A stretch of DNA of 64,000 nucleotides from Dysgonomonas sp. BGC7 (GCF_001261735.1 NZ_CVRP01000007.1:124001-188000); one strand, 5' to 3'; numbered from the stretch's first letter, positions 50,702-60,672 are shown. Numbers and translations are program-made. Notes: generated by a model from the sequence alone, not told the origin.

Positions 50702-51744
50702 TATTCTCTAGTTTTCTTTATTGCTTCTAACTCGTTTTCATCGTAAGGAGAGTTCTCCATACTTATTTTTTTTCTGTCTTGTTCGCGCCCTTCCAAAACC
50801 AAATCGTCAGTTTCTATTTTCACTTTATGTATTGGTTCTGTATAGTTGTTGACATTGATAACAGATGGTTTTTCAAATTTACGAGGCCCTTCTATTGTCC
50901 ATTCCTCTGCATTTTTATGCTCGAAACGACATTCGTTGCAGATAAACTCCTCTACCTCGTGCCACTGATCTTTTCGTGCGGTAACACGTTGTACAGCATC
51001 GCCGAACATCCAGAGAGTCACTTTGCCCGAACATTTAGTACAATGACGGTGCGCATTGAAAGGTTTATTGAACCATACCCGCGATTTGAAGCGGAAAGTC
51101 TTGTCTGTCAGTGCTCCTACAGGACATACGTCGATGACATTTCCCGAAAAATCATTGTCTATTGCGCGTTCTATATATGTAGAAATCTGAGCATGATCGC
51201 CTCTTCCAACTACTCCATGCACTCGTTCGGGAGTTAGCTGGTCGGCCAGTTTTACACAACGATAACAAAGAATACAACGATTCATGTGTAGTTGTATATA
51301 AGGTCCTATGTTTTCGGGCTCAAAAGTTCTTTTCGGCTCAACATAACGAGATTTGAAATTTCCGTTGCCATATGCAAGATTTTGCAAGTCGCATTCTCCA
51401 GCCTGATCGCAAACCGGACAATCGAGAGGGTGATTTATAAGCAGAAACTCGGATACAGCTCTACGCGATTTTATAGCCCTTTCGGATGTTGCGCTTTTCA
51501 CTTCCATACCCTCTTGTACGGCGGTGACACATGATGGTTGCAGCTTTGGCATCGGACGAGGATCTCTTTCGCTACCTTTAGTTACTTCTACCAAACAGCA
51601 ACGACATTTGCCGCCGCAATCTTTTAGTTTGGAATAGTAACACATGGTAGGAGGAACACTATCGCCGCCCACTACACGGGCGGCTTGCAGGATTGTAGTT
51701 CCCGGTTCCACATCTACTATATGTCCGTCTATTGTAATTTTCAT
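50701..51744 (-). CDS. nuoG: NADH-quinone oxidoreductase subunit G, short form
   Basis: 347 aa, against roughly 800-900 for E. coli-type NuoG. The electron-carrying N-terminal part is complete: 2Fe-2S ligands Cys35/47/50/72; a His105/Cys109/112/118 site in HPLDCPVCDQAGECDL; 4Fe-4S ligands Cys157/160/163/207; and a further Cys235/238...269/272 set. It then stops after about 70 residues of charged tail, so the molybdopterin-oxidoreductase-like domain is absent. The reading frame is intact and flanked tightly by nuoF (7 bases) and nuoH (1-base overlap), so this is a natural short form and not a broken gene. Confidence 0.92.
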   Translation of the reverse strand: MKITIDGHIVDVEPGTTILQAARVVGGDSVPPTMCYYSKLKDCGGKCRCCLVEVTKGSERDPRPMPKLQPSCVTAVQEGMEVKSATSERAIKSRRAVSEFLLINHPLDCPVCDQAGECDLQNLAYGNGNFKSRYVEPKRTFEPENIGPYIQLHMNRCILCYRCVKLADQLTPERVHGVVGRGDHAQISTYIERAIDNDFSGNVIDVCPVGALTDKTFRFKSRVWFNKPFNAHRHCTKCSGKVTLWMFGDAVQRVTARKDQWHEVEEFICNECRFEHKNAEEWTIEGPRKFEKPSVINVNNYTEPIHKVKIETDDLVLEGREQDRKKISMENSPYDENELEAIKKTRE

Positions 51745-51751
51745 ATATCTG

Positions 51752-53107
51752 TTATTTCAATAGGTGACGAACTGTTTCCATCGGTTCGTTCACAAAGTGA
51801 TTTCTATCTTTTATTTTTTCAGGAAAACGTACATGGTACTCGAATTCTTCACGGAAATGCCTTATTGCTGCGGCTACAGGCCATGAAGCTGCATCTCCCA
51901 GCGGACATATAGTATTACCTTCAATCTGACTTTGAATACTCCAAAGCAGATCTATATCTTCTTCACGCCCTTCTCCTGTTTCTATACGCTTAAGTATTTT
52001 GTCCATCCATCCTGTTCCTTCGCGACAAGGGGAACATTGCCCACAACTTTCGTGATGAAAGAAACGTGAGAAATTCCATGTGTTGCGAACAATACAAGCA
52101 CTATCGTTATACACAATAAATCCGCCGGAACCAAGTGATGATCCGGTAATAAACCCTCCATCTGCCAGCGATTCGTATGAAATAAGACGATCTTCACCGT
52201 TAGCCGTCTTAAATATATATTGAGTAGGCAGAATCGGTACAGAGCATCCTCCGGGTATAATTGCTTTCAACGGACGATCGTCTATCATGCCGCCACAGTA
52301 TTCGTCGGAATGGAAAAATTCATCCATCGACAATCCCAGTTCAATCTCGTATACCCCCGGGTTTTTGACGTGTCCCGAAGCTGACATGAGTTTTGTTCCT
52401 GTCGATTTTCCCAATCCTATTTTTGCATATTCTTCACCACCGTTGTTTATGATCCACGATACGGTAGAGATAGATTCTACGTTGTTTACAACCGTTGGCT
52501 CATTCCACAATCCGCTTACGGCAGGGAACGGCGGTTTGATGCGAGGATTGCCTCGTTTCCCTTCTAAAGATTCTATCAAAGCAGTCTCTTCTCCGCAAAT
52601 GTAAGCTCCTGCTCCACAATGGACATAAAGATCGAGGTCGTATCCAGTACCAAGTATGTTTTTTCCTAGCCACCCATTGGCATAGGCTTCTTTTATTGCT
52701 TTCTCAAGTATTTTGAATATCCACATATATTCTCCGCGAATGTAGATATATGACAGGTTAGCTTCCAAAGCATAACTGGATACGATTGCCCCTTCGATAA
52801 GAAGATGAGGTATGTGATGCATCAAGAAGCGGTCTTTGAATGTGCCGGGTTCCGATTCGTCAGCGTTGACTACCAGGTGGCGGGGTTTTCCTGATTTTTT
52901 GTCAATAAAACTCCATTTCATGCCCATAGGGAATCCTGCACCTCCACGTCCTCTCATGCCCGATAGTTTTACCTGCTCGGTAACTTCGTCAGGGATCATC
53001 GTCTTTAGTGCTTTCTCTACAGAAGCGTAACCGCCATTTTTGCGATAAACCTCATATTCCTGTATTCCGGGAATATCTATTTTCTCTAATAAAATTTTTC
53101 TACCCAT
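51752..53107 (-). CDS. nuoF: NADH-quinone oxidoreductase subunit F
   Basis: 451 aa NADH-binding flavoprotein. SGMRGRGGAGFPMGMKW (about 48) is the NADH site; VNADESEPGTFKDR and CGEETALIESLEGKRGNPR (about 166) bind FMN. The N3 4Fe-4S ligands are in ESCGQCSPCREGTGW (about 343) and a later Cys in EGNTICPLGDAASWPV. Together with nuoE and the short nuoG it gives a complete NADH-input module, unlike Bacteroides relatives that lack these genes. Confidence 0.97.
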   Translation of the reverse strand: MGRKILLEKIDIPGIQEYEVYRKNGGYASVEKALKTMIPDEVTEQVKLSGMRGRGGAGFPMGMKWSFIDKKSGKPRHLVVNADESEPGTFKDRFLMHHIPHLLIEGAIVSSYALEANLSYIYIRGEYMWIFKILEKAIKEAYANGWLGKNILGTGYDLDLYVHCGAGAYICGEETALIESLEGKRGNPRIKPPFPAVSGLWNEPTVVNNVESISTVSWIINNGGEEYAKIGLGKSTGTKLMSASGHVKNPGVYEIELGLSMDEFFHSDEYCGGMIDDRPLKAIIPGGCSVPILPTQYIFKTANGEDRLISYESLADGGFITGSSLGSGGFIVYNDSACIVRNTWNFSRFFHHESCGQCSPCREGTGWMDKILKRIETGEGREEDIDLLWSIQSQIEGNTICPLGDAASWPVAAAIRHFREEFEYHVRFPEKIKDRNHFVNEPMETVRHLLK

Positions 53108-53116
53108 CGCAAAAAC

Positions 53117-53647
53117 TTAATATAGGCTTATTTTACCTTGTTTACAATCTTCTATCAGAGTATCTATCTTTTCCTTTGTGAGATTCTCGTGATAGTTATC
53201 TCCCAACTGGAGCATAGGCCCAAATCCGCAAGCTCCCAGACATTCTACTCCGACAACACTAAATAAACCGTCTTGAGTAATTTCACCCTGCTTTATGCCT
53301 AATTTCTGACAGGTATAATCCATCAGATCCTCTCCTCCGCGTAAGCCACAACAGGCAGTACGACAAAATTCGAGCATATATTTGGCCACAGGCTTTTGAT
53401 TGAACATTGTATAGAATGTAACAACTTCATATACTTCGATAGAGGTGACCTCTAGTATCTCTGCAACTTTATCCATTAATTCTAGGCTCAGCCAGTTGTC
53501 ATGTGCATCTTGTACAGCATGCAAAACAGGTAACATTGCAGATTTTTTCTTATCGGCAGGATAATGACTCAATAGTTCGTTTATACGAGCCATCAATTTC
53601 TCCGACATATTTATTATTTGTTTATACTCTCTATTTGTTTCCATCAA
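53117..53647 (-). CDS. nuoE: NADH-quinone oxidoreductase subunit E
   Basis: 176 aa thioredoxin-like subunit with the N1a 2Fe-2S cluster. Ligands: CRTACC (about 97-102, first and last of C-x4-C) and CLGACG (about 137). The N-terminal helical half (LLSHYPADKKKSAMLPVLHA) is typical. It lies 5 bases after nuoD. Confidence 0.95.
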   Translation of the reverse strand: MMETNREYKQIINMSEKLMARINELLSHYPADKKKSAMLPVLHAVQDAHDNWLSLELMDKVAEILEVTSIEVYEVVTFYTMFNQKPVAKYMLEFCRTACCGLRGGEDLMDYTCQKLGIKQGEITQDGLFSVVGVECLGACGFGPMLQLGDNYHENLTKEKIDTLIEDCKQGKISLY

Positions 53648-53652
53648 AAAAA

Positions 53653-54888
53653 TTATGCGTCTAATTCTCCGGCAATAACATTAATACTAGATAGTGTGGC
53701 TACGGCATCTGAAAACATACCGCCTTTTATCATTTCTCCAAATCCCTGATAGTATACGAAACATGGTCTGCGAAAGTGTACACGAAATGGAGATCTTGAG
53801 CCATCTGTGATAAGATACATGCCTAATTCTCCGTTAGCGCCTTCTACTGCATGATAAACTTCTGCTATAGGGACAGGAACTTCTCCCATTACTATTTTGA
53901 AATGTTGGATAAGTGCTTCCATTTCTGTATATACTTCTTCTTTAGGAGGAAGATAGTAGTCGGGAACATCTGCGTGGTAAGTACCCTGTGGCATATTATC
54001 ACGAGCCTGTTTCATTATTTTCAAACTTTCTTTTATTTCGGCAGCTCGTACACACCAGCGGTCGTATGTGTCGCCTGATTGTCCGACAGGAACTATAAAG
54101 TCGAAATCTTCATAAGAGCTATATGGCTGCGCGACACGTACATCATAGTCTATTCCTGTAGCACGAAGATTTGGCCCTGTAAAACCATAATTCATTGCTT
54201 TTTCGGCAGAAATAGCTCCTACGCCAACAAGCCTGTCCATGAAGATTCTGTTTCTGGCAAAAAGTCTTTCCAGTTGATCCCATGCTTTAGGAAAACCTTC
54301 GATGAATTCGTCTATTTTACGCCATGCGGTTTCAGAGAAGTCTCTTTCAAATCCACCAATGCGTCCCATATTTGTAGTCATACGTGCACCACATATTTCT
54401 TCGTATATTTCGTATGCTAGTTCACGGTATTTCATTACATAAAGAAACGGAGTATATGCTCCAAGATCGACACCTAGTATAGAGTTGCATATGAGGTGGT
54501 CGGTGATGCGTGCCATCTCCATTATTATCACTCTCATGTATTGTGCACGTTTGGGTACTTCTACTCCCAGTGATTTTTCTACAGTCATCCACCATGCCAT
54601 ATTATTGATTGGTGCAGAGCAATAGTTAAGACGATCGGTCAAAGTGGTTATTTGATAGAAAGTCCTGTGTTCCGCTATTTTTTCAAAAGCACGGTGTATA
54701 TAGCCTATTGTGGTGTCGCAGTCGATGATGCGCTCTCCGTCCATAAGCAATATATTCTGAAATACGCCATGGGTAGAAGGGTGTGTAGGCCCAAAATTGA
54801 GGACAGACAACTCTCGTCCATCTTCGAAAGTTTGTTCTCTGACTATTTTCGCAAAGCGATGTTCTGAATTTGTTAGTTGATCTGCCAT
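53653..54888 (-). CDS. nuoD: NADH-quinone oxidoreductase subunit D
   Basis: 411 aa, related to the large subunit of NiFe hydrogenase but without Ni ligands; it forms the quinone site with NuoB. Landmarks: LNFGPTHPSTHGVFQNILLM (about 30), IGYIHRAFEKIAEHRTFYQ (about 62), GRIGGFERDF (about 170) and the C-terminal GEMIKGGMFSDAVATLSSI with the terminal DA. NuoC and NuoD are separate genes here, not the fused NuoCD. Confidence 0.97.
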   Translation of the reverse strand: MADQLTNSEHRFAKIVREQTFEDGRELSVLNFGPTHPSTHGVFQNILLMDGERIIDCDTTIGYIHRAFEKIAEHRTFYQITTLTDRLNYCSAPINNMAWWMTVEKSLGVEVPKRAQYMRVIIMEMARITDHLICNSILGVDLGAYTPFLYVMKYRELAYEIYEEICGARMTTNMGRIGGFERDFSETAWRKIDEFIEGFPKAWDQLERLFARNRIFMDRLVGVGAISAEKAMNYGFTGPNLRATGIDYDVRVAQPYSSYEDFDFIVPVGQSGDTYDRWCVRAAEIKESLKIMKQARDNMPQGTYHADVPDYYLPPKEEVYTEMEALIQHFKIVMGEVPVPIAEVYHAVEGANGELGMYLITDGSRSPFRVHFRRPCFVYYQGFGEMIKGGMFSDAVATLSSINVIAGELDA

Positions 54889-54902
54889 ATCATTACTTTG
54901 CT

Positions 54903-55436
54903 TTATTTGTCCGACTCATAGTTATTTGGTGTTCTTCCGAAGAAGCGGTCGTCCTTATCAGTTCTACCGGCATCTTCTAAAGGATGGTCTTTACGCATCG
55001 GAAACGAAACCATTCCATCATCGTTTAATATCTTTTTCAGATTTGGATGTCCTTTGAATATAATACCATAGAAATCATAAGTTTCACGTTCCATCCAATT
55101 GGCAGCAGCAAATACTCCCACCACACTGTCTACCTCGGGCTTATCTCCGTTGAGAAATGTTTTTACTCTTACCCGTATATTGTCTACCCAATTGTGTAGT
55201 AAGTAAACTACAGTAAATTGTACGTTTTTTTCATTGTCAGGGTAGTGAACACCGCATAAATCTGTCAGAAAATTGAAACGTAATGTTTCATTCTCTTTCA
55301 TAAAGCTTATTACCTCTTTTATTGCTTTAGGCGTGGCTTCGAATGTGAAAATGTCCCGTTCCATCCTGAAATTCAGAACTTGATCGCTGAATTTATCACT
55401 CAACTCTTTTTCTATGATAGTTGTTTCCAGAGCCAT
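54903..55436 (-). CDS. nuoC: NADH-quinone oxidoreductase subunit C
   Basis: 177 aa peripheral-arm subunit. The signature ERETYDFYGIIFKGHPNLKK (about 125-144) and RKDHPLEDAGR (about 153) are clear. It lies between nuoB (3 bases) and nuoD (14 bases). Confidence 0.95.
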   Translation of the reverse strand: MALETTIIEKELSDKFSDQVLNFRMERDIFTFEATPKAIKEVISFMKENETLRFNFLTDLCGVHYPDNEKNVQFTVVYLLHNWVDNIRVRVKTFLNGDKPEVDSVVGVFAAANWMERETYDFYGIIFKGHPNLKKILNDDGMVSFPMRKDHPLEDAGRTDKDDRFFGRTPNNYESDK

Positions 55437-55439
55437 GCT

Positions 55440-55991
55440 TTATTCAAATTTATATGATTCGAGTAGTTCCTGATATTTTTCAGAACCTCTGCGGTGAATA
55501 GATTCATGTTTTACGAGTTCTTGTAGTTGCATAACACCATCGAGTATTTGTTCGGGGCGAGGTGGACATCCGGGTACATAAACATCGACAGGTATTACTT
55601 TGTCTATGCCTTGTAGTACAGAATAGGTGTCGAATATACCTCCCGAAGAAGCACATGCCCCAACTGCTATCACCCATTTAGGCTCAGCCATTTGTTCATA
55701 TACATGACGTAGTATTGGTGCCATTTTCTTCGAGATAGTTCCCATAACAAGTAACATGTCAGCCTGACGAGGAGAGAAGCTGTTGCGCTCGGCTCCAAAG
55801 CGTCCCATGTCGTATGTGGATGCCATTGTAGCCATAAACTCAATGCCGCAGCATGATGTGGCGAAAGGTAATGGCCACAAGGAATTTGCGCGTGCCAGTC
55901 CTATTACATAGTCGAACTTAGTGGCAAAAAAACCATGTCCTGTGTAACCATCAGGAGCAGGGACAACGTTTATATTTGGTGATTTACTCAT
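55440..55991 (-). CDS. nuoB: NADH-quinone oxidoreductase subunit B
   Basis: Carries cluster N2, the last Fe-S centre before quinone. Ligands: the Cys pair in [12 protein letters not shown], one Cys in [14 protein letters not shown] and one in [14 protein letters not shown], all present. The longer reading from 56018 would overlap nuoA by 13 bases. ATG 55991 ([10 protein letters not shown], 183 aa) is preferred because it follows the nuoA stop and has the same AAATT-ATG context as nuoA. Confidence 0.95.
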   Translation of the reverse strand: MSKSPNINVVPAPDGYTGHGFFATKFDYVIGLARANSLWPLPFATSCCGIEFMATMASTYDMGRFGAERNSFSPRQADMLLVMGTISKKMAPILRHVYEQMAEPKWVIAVGACASSGGIFDTYSVLQGIDKVIPVDVYVPGCPPRPEQILDGVMQLQELVKHESIHRRGSEKYQELLESYKFE

Positions 55992-56005
55992 AATTTCAGA
56001 ACTTC

Positions 56006-56374
56006 TTATTTTTCCCAATCCAGAGCTTTACGTTTAGCTTCGTAGAGAAATCCAACAACAATTACGCCGATGAATATGCCCATTTTACCAAATCCTTCCC
56101 AACTCAGTTCTTTGAAGTTTACAGCCCAAGGATACATGAATATGATTTCGATGTCGAAAAGGACAAATAATATTGCAACTAGAAAATATTTTACAGGAAA
56201 AGGAGAGCGGGCATTCCCGATAGGGTCTAGTCCACATTCAAAATTTGCCTCTTTTCGTGAACTTCTATGCTTAGGACCAATCATACCAGATACAAATATT
56301 GTGACAAATACAAATGCCACAGAAAAAACTATCTGCATCAATATGGGTAAAAAATCATAAAGATTTGAACTCAT
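56006..56374 (-). CDS. nuoA: NADH-quinone oxidoreductase subunit A
   Basis: 122 aa from ATG 56374, first gene of the operon, three membrane helices. [20 protein letters not shown] and [20 protein letters not shown] are the family signature, with [20 protein letters not shown] holding the conserved acidic residues. The upstream in-frame ATG (56434) would place the promoter element at 56410-56417 inside the gene, so the shorter start is chosen. Confidence 0.95.
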   Translation of the reverse strand: MSSNLYDFLPILMQIVFSVAFVFVTIFVSGMIGPKHRSSRKEANFECGLDPIGNARSPFPVKYFLVAILFVLFDIEIIFMYPWAVNFKELSWEGFGKMGIFIGVIVVGFLYEAKRKALDWEK

Positions 56375-56409
56375 AATTTCTATTTTAACATACTTTGTTT
56401 TTACTGTAA

Positions 56410-56417
56410 CAAAGATA
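56410..56417 (-). promoter_or_regulatory. -7 element of the nuoA-N promoter
   Basis: CAAAGATA reads TATCTTTG on the minus strand, an exact TAnnTTTG 36 bases upstream of the nuoA ATG. It is the only promoter-like element seen for the whole 14-gene operon. Confidence 0.6.
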
Positions 56418-56743
56418 CTTTTTTTTATTCTCAAAAAGGAACAAAATGACTCATATATTTTATCGATAATGTTATAAAAAGTGTCTGTAGATCAAAAAAT
56501 ACGGCGTTTTGTTCAGTGTACTTAGCAATATGATATTAAAGTGTATTTCGACTATTTTTTATTTGATGTGTTATTTTCCTATTTATGGAATTTATATGTA
56601 TTTTTTATCTATAAATTGTAAGGGAAATATATTATGTGTTAATTTTTTTATTTACACTGATTGATATGTGTTTGTTAACTAAATAAATGGAAATATTTTC
56701 AGTGAAATTTAGATTTTGTTTAAGAAGTTTATGTTAAATTATA

Positions 56744-56751
56744 TATATTTG
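56744..56751 (+). promoter_or_regulatory. -7 element of the DUF3857 operon
   Basis: TATATTTG, an exact TAnnTTTG, 24 bases before the ATG at 56775. Confidence 0.55.
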
Positions 56752-56774
56752 TGGAAATCTAAAATCCAACCTCT

Positions 56775-58793
56775 ATGAAAAAGAATGCCTGTTGTGTTTT
56801 GTTATTATTTATTTTCTTTTGTTCTTTCTCTAATCTGTATTCGCAGTCGAAATATGGTAATGCGACAAAAGAAGAGCTAGAGATGACAGAATATTCTGCT
56901 GATACTACAGCTGCTGCCGTAATGCTTCTAAAAACCGGGGAAACTCGGTTCGTTTATGACGAAAGATCGGGCTTCCGGTTTGAGTTTACAATGCAAGTCA
57001 AAATTAAAATATTGAAAACTGAAGGCTTGTCGTGGTGTGATAATGATATTAGCTATTATGAAGCTAGTAGTAGAAATAAAGAAGAGATACGAGGCCTATC
57101 CGGTACTACCTACAATCTAGAGGATGGAAAGATTGTGAAAACAAAGCTTTCGAAAGACAATATCTTTGATGAGGATACGGATAATAAATGGAAAGTAAAA
57201 AAAATAACAATGCCAGCAGCTAAGGTTGGTTCTGTGATTGAATATAAGTATACTATCGTTTCCGATTTCTTTTATGACTTAAGATCGTTTTATTTTCAGT
57301 CTAGCATACCTATAGTTAATACTTCTTATGAGGTAACTATTCCTGAATATTTTAGGTATAATGTAGATTTTCAGGGGTATATCAGAATAGATACTAAGAC
57401 TGAACCGGTGAATGAGACTATTTTTATGAGGCTTACTGACGAGAGTGGGCGTACTCAGTCGGTAAATCATAAATGTACGGCAGAACGCTATAAATTCACA
57501 GGAAATAATATTCCGGCGTTGAAGGATGAGTCTTATTTATGGACGGTAGGAGACTTTATCTCAAGAGTAGGATTTGAGCTTAAAACGATTCAGATGCCTT
57601 ATCAGACAATTAAATCTTTTTCTACTACATGGGCTAATATAGATAAAGAGTTGTTTGATAGTTCTTCCTTTGGAGGAAACTTAAAGAAATCAGATTTGTT
57701 CAAAGAAGAAATTTCTAAGACCGATGTGAATCTGGAACGAGCTAAAGAAATTCAGGATATGGTGAAGTATAAAGTGAAATGGAATGATAGAACTTCATTT
57801 TACCCTACAAATCTGAAAGATGTATTAAAGAACAGTATAGGAAATAGTGCCGATGTAAACTTCCTTTTGATAAACGCTCTTAAGGCAGGTGGTTTTGATG
57901 CGTTCCCTGTTCTTTTAAGTACGAGAAGTAATGGGCGTATACCTTTTACTTATCCAAGTATTTCAGCTTTTAATTATGTAATAACAGGTATTCGTATAGA
58001 TACTACTCTCTACTTTACTGATGCGGCCACCAAATATGGAGATTGGAACTTATTGCCTCCAAAATGCTTGGTTCCTCAGGCTCGCATCTTGGAAAATGAT
58101 TATAGAGACTGGGTTGACCTCACTGGTTTTTCTGAAGGTTCCGAATTGCAGATAGCCCATTGTTCCTTTGTTGATTCTCAAAGAAAAGCGAAGACTCATG
58201 TTACGCTGAAGGGGATTGCCGCTTATAATGCGAGAGGTGTCTATTTTGGAGCTAAGGATAAGGATGCTTTTGTGGAGCAAATGAGCAAAGATCTTTCTGC
58301 TACAATTGATGACTTTAATATATCCAATCTTGATAATACAGGACAAGAGCTGAAAATGGAATATGTTCAAGGTGCAGATTTGGCATTGGGAGATGAATTC
58401 TTGTATGTGAATCCACTAATAGACAACTTTTATAAGACAAATCCATTTAAAGAAGAGAAGCGAGAATTTCCGGTTCAGTTCCCATATTTATATAATTATG
58501 CTCAGGTTGTTACCTTAGATATACCCGATGGGTATGTTATTGATGAGCTGCCTAAGTCAGAAAAGCTTGTAATGAATGATGATGATATTTCACTTCTTTA
58601 CCGAATAGTAGCAACAGATAAGGCTATTAGATTGCAGTATCAGTACAAGTTGAAGAAAATACAGTTTTTGCCTAATGAATATGATCTTCTTAAAGACTTC
58701 TTTGCTAAATTGGTATTGAAAAACTCAGAGCAAATTGTTTTTAAGAAAAAGGTAGTAGAAGAACAACCTGTAAATAATGTGGTAAATGAATAA
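56775..58793 (+). CDS. DUF3857/transglutaminase-like exported protein, catalytic residues lost
   Basis: 672 aa. The signal peptide covers about residues 1-24 (cleavage near NLYSQ). The DUF3857 domain covers about 55-270. A transglutaminase-like domain lies at about 310-450, and a C-terminal beta domain ends in a Val/Gln-rich tail. Where active transglutaminase folds have GDCKD and a later His, this protein has GNSADVNFLLINALKAGG (about 355) and SAFNYVITGI, so both Cys and His are missing. It is probably a non-enzymatic binding protein. The partner gene overlaps its 3' end by 8 bases and keeps the catalytic residues. Confidence 0.8.
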   Translation: MKKNACCVLLLFIFFCSFSNLYSQSKYGNATKEELEMTEYSADTTAAAVMLLKTGETRFVYDERSGFRFEFTMQVKIKILKTEGLSWCDNDISYYEASSRNKEEIRGLSGTTYNLEDGKIVKTKLSKDNIFDEDTDNKWKVKKITMPAAKVGSVIEYKYTIVSDFFYDLRSFYFQSSIPIVNTSYEVTIPEYFRYNVDFQGYIRIDTKTEPVNETIFMRLTDESGRTQSVNHKCTAERYKFTGNNIPALKDESYLWTVGDFISRVGFELKTIQMPYQTIKSFSTTWANIDKELFDSSSFGGNLKKSDLFKEEISKTDVNLERAKEIQDMVKYKVKWNDRTSFYPTNLKDVLKNSIGNSADVNFLLINALKAGGFDAFPVLLSTRSNGRIPFTYPSISAFNYVITGIRIDTTLYFTDAATKYGDWNLLPPKCLVPQARILENDYRDWVDLTGFSEGSELQIAHCSFVDSQRKAKTHVTLKGIAAYNARGVYFGAKDKDAFVEQMSKDLSATIDDFNISNLDNTGQELKMEYVQGADLALGDEFLYVNPLIDNFYKTNPFKEEKREFPVQFPYLYNYAQVVTLDIPDGYVIDELPKSEKLVMNDDDISLLYRIVATDKAIRLQYQYKLKKIQFLPNEYDLLKDFFAKLVLKNSEQIVFKKKVVEEQPVNNVVNE

Positions 58794-60672
58794 ATACATT
58801 TTTATTTTTATCTGTGCTCTATTTACTTTGGCGGGTTATGCCCATGGAAATGTTGTAGTCATAGAAGATAGTCTTCGTAAAGATGCGGTAGCCATAATCC
58901 AAAATTTTGATGCGGTATTTATTCAGAGCGACCTGAATAATGCCACATACAAAGTAAAGGAAACGATAACTGTCCTTAATGAGCAGGGAAAAGGTTATGC
59001 TGACTTCCGTACGTATGGTGATAATTTTAGAGAATTGAAAGACTTTTCGGGGGTGATAAGGAATGTTTCGGGTGCAGTGATTAAAAAAATAGGAAAAAAG
59101 GACCTTACTGTGTCATCTATGTCTGAGCAAATGGCTACTGATAGTTATTCTATTGGATACGAATGTAAAGTTCCTACCTATCCTTATACAGTGGAATACA
59201 CTTATGAACAGAAGTGGAAAAATGGAATTATTTCTTATCCGCCTTTTGCTCCGATTGCTAGATACGGAGAAGCTGTGGTTGAGGCTAATTACAGAATAGA
59301 ACTTCCTACTAGTATGAAATTGAGATATACATCTAATGCTGATTTTAAAATAGAGGAGAAGCAAGAGTCAGGTAAACAGGTTTATATATTTTCTGCAAAT
59401 AATATGAAGCCTATGATAAGCGAGCCATATTCTCCTCCTGGATATGTCTTATCTCCTCGTGTGCTTATCGCTCCTGCTAATTTCTGCTTCGACTCTCAAT
59501 GTGGTGATATGTCGGACTGGAAAAACTATGGACTGTGGGTTTCCAAATTACTAAAAACACGTGATGTACTACCTCCTTTGATTGTATCTAAATTGCAAGA
59601 TATGGTAAAGGATGTCAAGACCGATAGAGAGAAGGTTGAAATAATATATAAATATCTTCAGGATAATTCTCGCTATGTGAGCATTCAATTAGGTATAGGC
59701 GGCTTTCAGCCAATAGAGGCTTCATCTGTGTTAAAGACCAACTTTGGTGACTGTAAAGGATTGTCGAATGCAATGAAGGCGATGTTGAGTGCGGTGGGTA
59801 TTTCTTCTAATTATTGTGAAATAAGTACGAGAGAGAGAGACTTATATAAAGACTTTACAAATGTAACCCAAACAGATCATGCTATATTATTAGTTCCGCT
59901 TAAGAACGATAGTATATGGCTGGAGTGTACTTCTCAGAGATTGCCTTTTGGATATATTCATAACAGGATAGCGGGTCACGATGCTTTAGTTGTTTCAGAC
60001 GAAGGTGGTACGTTGTGTCGTTTGCCAGAGTATGCTGATAAGGATAATAAAACGATAACTAATCTTGTAATTAATGTAGGTGAGGACGGCTCGGCAAAGG
60101 GAAATCTTTCTTTCTCTGAATATCTTCATGCCTACAATTCTAATGTATGGTATATGACCTCAAAAGATAGAGATTATGTTTTGAAGTATATAAACGGTAA
60201 TGTGAAATTCCCTAAAATTCAGTATAGCAATATAAATGTGGTAGAGCAAAAAACAGAGAGTCCTTCGTGTACTTTGACTTCCGATTTTGTGGCAGGAGAG
60301 TTTGCTAATAAAACAGGTACACGAATGTTTATACCTATATGTCCGTTGGATAAGAGCGTAAGCAATCCTTTTTCGTCTGCTACGCGTGTCTTTGATATCG
60401 ACATTCCTCATGGTTATTCAGAATCAGATACGATAGTATTTAATATACCAGAGTTGTATACCTTAGAATCTATGCCTAAAAATGTATCATTGACAACACC
60501 TTTTGGTACTTTCGAAACAGAAGTTATGTCAGAAGGGAATAAGGTCATTTATATTCAACGAAAGGATATATTTACAGGCAGGTATGATAAGTCAGAATAT
60601 GAGGCGATAAAAGACTTCTTTACAAAAATGATAAATGCTTCAAAGCAACGGCTTGTCTTGAAAAAGATTTAA
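58786..60672 (+). CDS. DUF3857/transglutaminase-like exported protein
   Basis: 628 aa with a signal peptide (about residues 1-19), DUF3857 domain (about 45-250) and transglutaminase-like domain (about 265-400). The catalytic Cys323 is in FGDCKGLSNAMKAML and His365 in TDHAILLVP; the third residue seems to be the acidic position in IWLECTSQ. It is related to the upstream protein by the shared architecture and KDFFTK-type C-terminus. Activity could be peptide hydrolysis or cross-linking in the periplasm; the substrate is unknown. A very strong terminator follows. Confidence 0.82.
   Translation: MNKYIFIFICALFTLAGYAHGNVVVIEDSLRKDAVAIIQNFDAVFIQSDLNNATYKVKETITVLNEQGKGYADFRTYGDNFRELKDFSGVIRNVSGAVIKKIGKKDLTVSSMSEQMATDSYSIGYECKVPTYPYTVEYTYEQKWKNGIISYPPFAPIARYGEAVVEANYRIELPTSMKLRYTSNADFKIEEKQESGKQVYIFSANNMKPMISEPYSPPGYVLSPRVLIAPANFCFDSQCGDMSDWKNYGLWVSKLLKTRDVLPPLIVSKLQDMVKDVKTDREKVEIIYKYLQDNSRYVSIQLGIGGFQPIEASSVLKTNFGDCKGLSNAMKAMLSAVGISSNYCEISTRERDLYKDFTNVTQTDHAILLVPLKNDSIWLECTSQRLPFGYIHNRIAGHDALVVSDEGGTLCRLPEYADKDNKTITNLVINVGEDGSAKGNLSFSEYLHAYNSNVWYMTSKDRDYVLKYINGNVKFPKIQYSNINVVEQKTESPSCTLTSDFVAGEFANKTGTRMFIPICPLDKSVSNPFSSATRVFDIDIPHGYSESDTIVFNIPELYTLESMPKNVSLTTPFGTFETEVMSEGNKVIYIQRKDIFTGRYDKSEYEAIKDFFTKMINASKQRLVLKKI

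Larger units (their letters stand above)
56375..56774. other. Divergent intergenic region between nuo and the DUF3857 pair
   Basis: About 400 very AT-rich bases without a supported ORF. It holds one -7 element facing each way (56410-56417 leftward and 56744-56751 rightward). I see no hairpin terminator or repeat in the middle. The long AT-rich centre could carry regulator sites. Confidence 0.5.

Noticed and set aside
55992-56018. Longer NuoB start overlapping nuoA
   Set aside because: It adds MGKIRSSEI, not seen in typical NuoB, and overlaps nuoA by 13 bases; ATG 55991 fits better.
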